The notes under the pieces were generated by a model. The model was not told the DNA's origin. It worked only from the letters and a program-made list of their open reading frames with translations, and did no database searches. Positions 5,389 to 5,704 of a DNA stretch of 5,704 nt are shown piece after piece. The first letter of the stretch is position 1; each line of letters starts with the position of its first letter. A program made the translations under genes and the position numbers. The stretch is from DASQVO01 sp035640715 (GTDB taxonomy: Bacteria > Actinomycetota > Actinomycetes > Streptosporangiales > Streptosporangiaceae): positions 1-5,704 of the forward strand of contig DASQVO010000319.1 in the NCBI GenBank assembly GCA_035640715.1, in the 5' to 3' direction.

Positions 5389-5434
5389 TCAGTTATCCCG
5401 AACAGATCCGGTCAGTTATCCCGAACGGATCCGG
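5389..5434. repeat. 23-bp tandem direct repeat (two copies, one mismatch)
   Basis: Copies at 5389-5411 and 5412-5434 abut exactly and differ only at the sixteenth base (A versus G). The shared core is GTTATCCCGAAC followed by a GATCCGG end. The pair begins 21 nt after the reductase stop. Its second copy contains the stop codon (TAA on the minus strand, 5418-5416) of the convergent DUF899 gene. Part of it can pair (GATCCG at 5405-5410 with CGGATC at 5426-5431), but there is no U-run, so it is not a convincing terminator. It may be a recombination scar or a protein-binding site; no transposase or integrase is seen nearby. Confidence 0.8.
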
Positions 5435-5704
5435 CCGTCTCCCGCCCGCCCGGCCACTGCGTTGCAGCGATTCAGCCCGGAGCGTCGCGAGTCCTCACGG
5501 GACACGACTACTGGGCGTTTAGCCGAGTACGCCGGACGCCAGTCGCGCCTGCGGCCGCTGGGTGTCAGGTCCAGCAGGTTCCACAACGGCCAGATCAAGT
5601 CGACGTGCCGGTCATCGCGGCCAGGTCCGGCGACGGACTGCTCGGTCGCGTAGAAGTGGCGGATCTGCCCGTCGCCGCGGGTGAAGACGTTCATCCGGGA
5701 GACC
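5416..5704 (-). CDS. DUF899 family protein (thioredoxin-like), 3' part only
   Basis: The frame stays open to the right edge, so only the C-terminal part is present. The first 60 or so visible residues match the end of DUF899 proteins, a thioredoxin-fold family of unproven function. Visible motifs are Met-Asn-Val-Phe-Thr-Arg, then Ile-Arg-His-Phe-Tyr, Arg-His-Val-Asp-Leu-Ile-Trp-Pro-Leu-Trp-Asn, Leu-Asp-Leu-Thr-Pro, and Arg-Asp-Trp-Arg-Pro-Ala-Tyr. Family members normally stop within a few residues of that last motif. Here the frame continues for about 36 more residues, basic and low in hydrophobics, and ends at a TAA inside the tandem repeat. The native stop was probably lost by a rearrangement or small frameshift. 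The ATG at 5694 is an internal Met and not the start. The gene converges on the TetR-SDR gene and is probably unrelated to it. Confidence 0.75.
   Translation of the reverse strand, partial: VSRMNVFTRGDGQIRHFYATEQSVAGPGRDDRHVDLIWPLWNLLDLTPSGRRRDWRPAYSAKRPVVVSREDSRRSGLNRCNAVAGRAGDGRIRSG

Noticed and set aside
5389..5434. Tandem repeat as a CRISPR array or rho-independent terminator
   Set aside because: Two copies abut with no spacer, which excludes CRISPR. The possible hairpin is short with a 15-nt loop and no T-run.
5462..5653. Plus-strand 63-residue open frame at the right edge
   Set aside because: It is antisense to the recognisable DUF899 coding region and has no features of its own.

Overview
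The window is GC-rich DNA in which every real gene has the strong third-position G/C bias of a high-GC Actinomycetota chromosome. Many long mirror-image open frames arise from the same bias. No gene is diagnostic enough to name a genus.

Left part (17-3563, minus strand): a tight four-gene operon read from right to left. The order is class II aldolase, PfkB-family sugar kinase, flavin amine oxidase, then an SRPBCC (polyketide-cyclase-like) protein. The first two junctions overlap by 4 nt (ATGA) and 1 nt (TGATG), and the last gap is 24 nt with a good Shine-Dalgarno sequence. The genes are therefore almost certainly co-transcribed and partly translationally coupled. Kinase plus class II aldolase is the usual logic of sugar-phosphate cleavage to DHAP and an aldehyde. 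Pairing it with an amine oxidase and an SRPBCC protein is unusual, and the substrate cannot be read from sequence.

Middle (3564-3621): a 58-nt divergent control region. It holds back-to-back candidate -10 boxes and a 29-bp imperfect inverted repeat, a plausible operator for the TetR regulator encoded next to it. The aldolase transcript may be leaderless or nearly so.

Right part (3622-5367, plus strand): one uninterrupted frame encodes a complete TetR-type repressor followed directly by a complete NAD(P)-dependent extended SDR reductase of the dihydroflavonol-4-reductase type. There is no stop codon between them. The linker carries a Shine-Dalgarno sequence and a GTG codon from which the reductase could be made alone. 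Three codons before that GTG lies the only in-frame TTA leucine codon in the recognised complete genes. The locus may thus produce a TetR-reductase fusion, a separate reductase, or both.

Right edge (5368-5704): a near-perfect 23-bp tandem repeat, then the 3' end of a convergent minus-strand DUF899 (thioredoxin-like) gene that runs off the window. Its stop codon lies in the repeat and its C-terminal tail looks foreign to the family, which suggests a past rearrangement.

Most plausible overall reading: the TetR module senses a metabolite and controls both the divergent catabolic operon and its own linked reductase.
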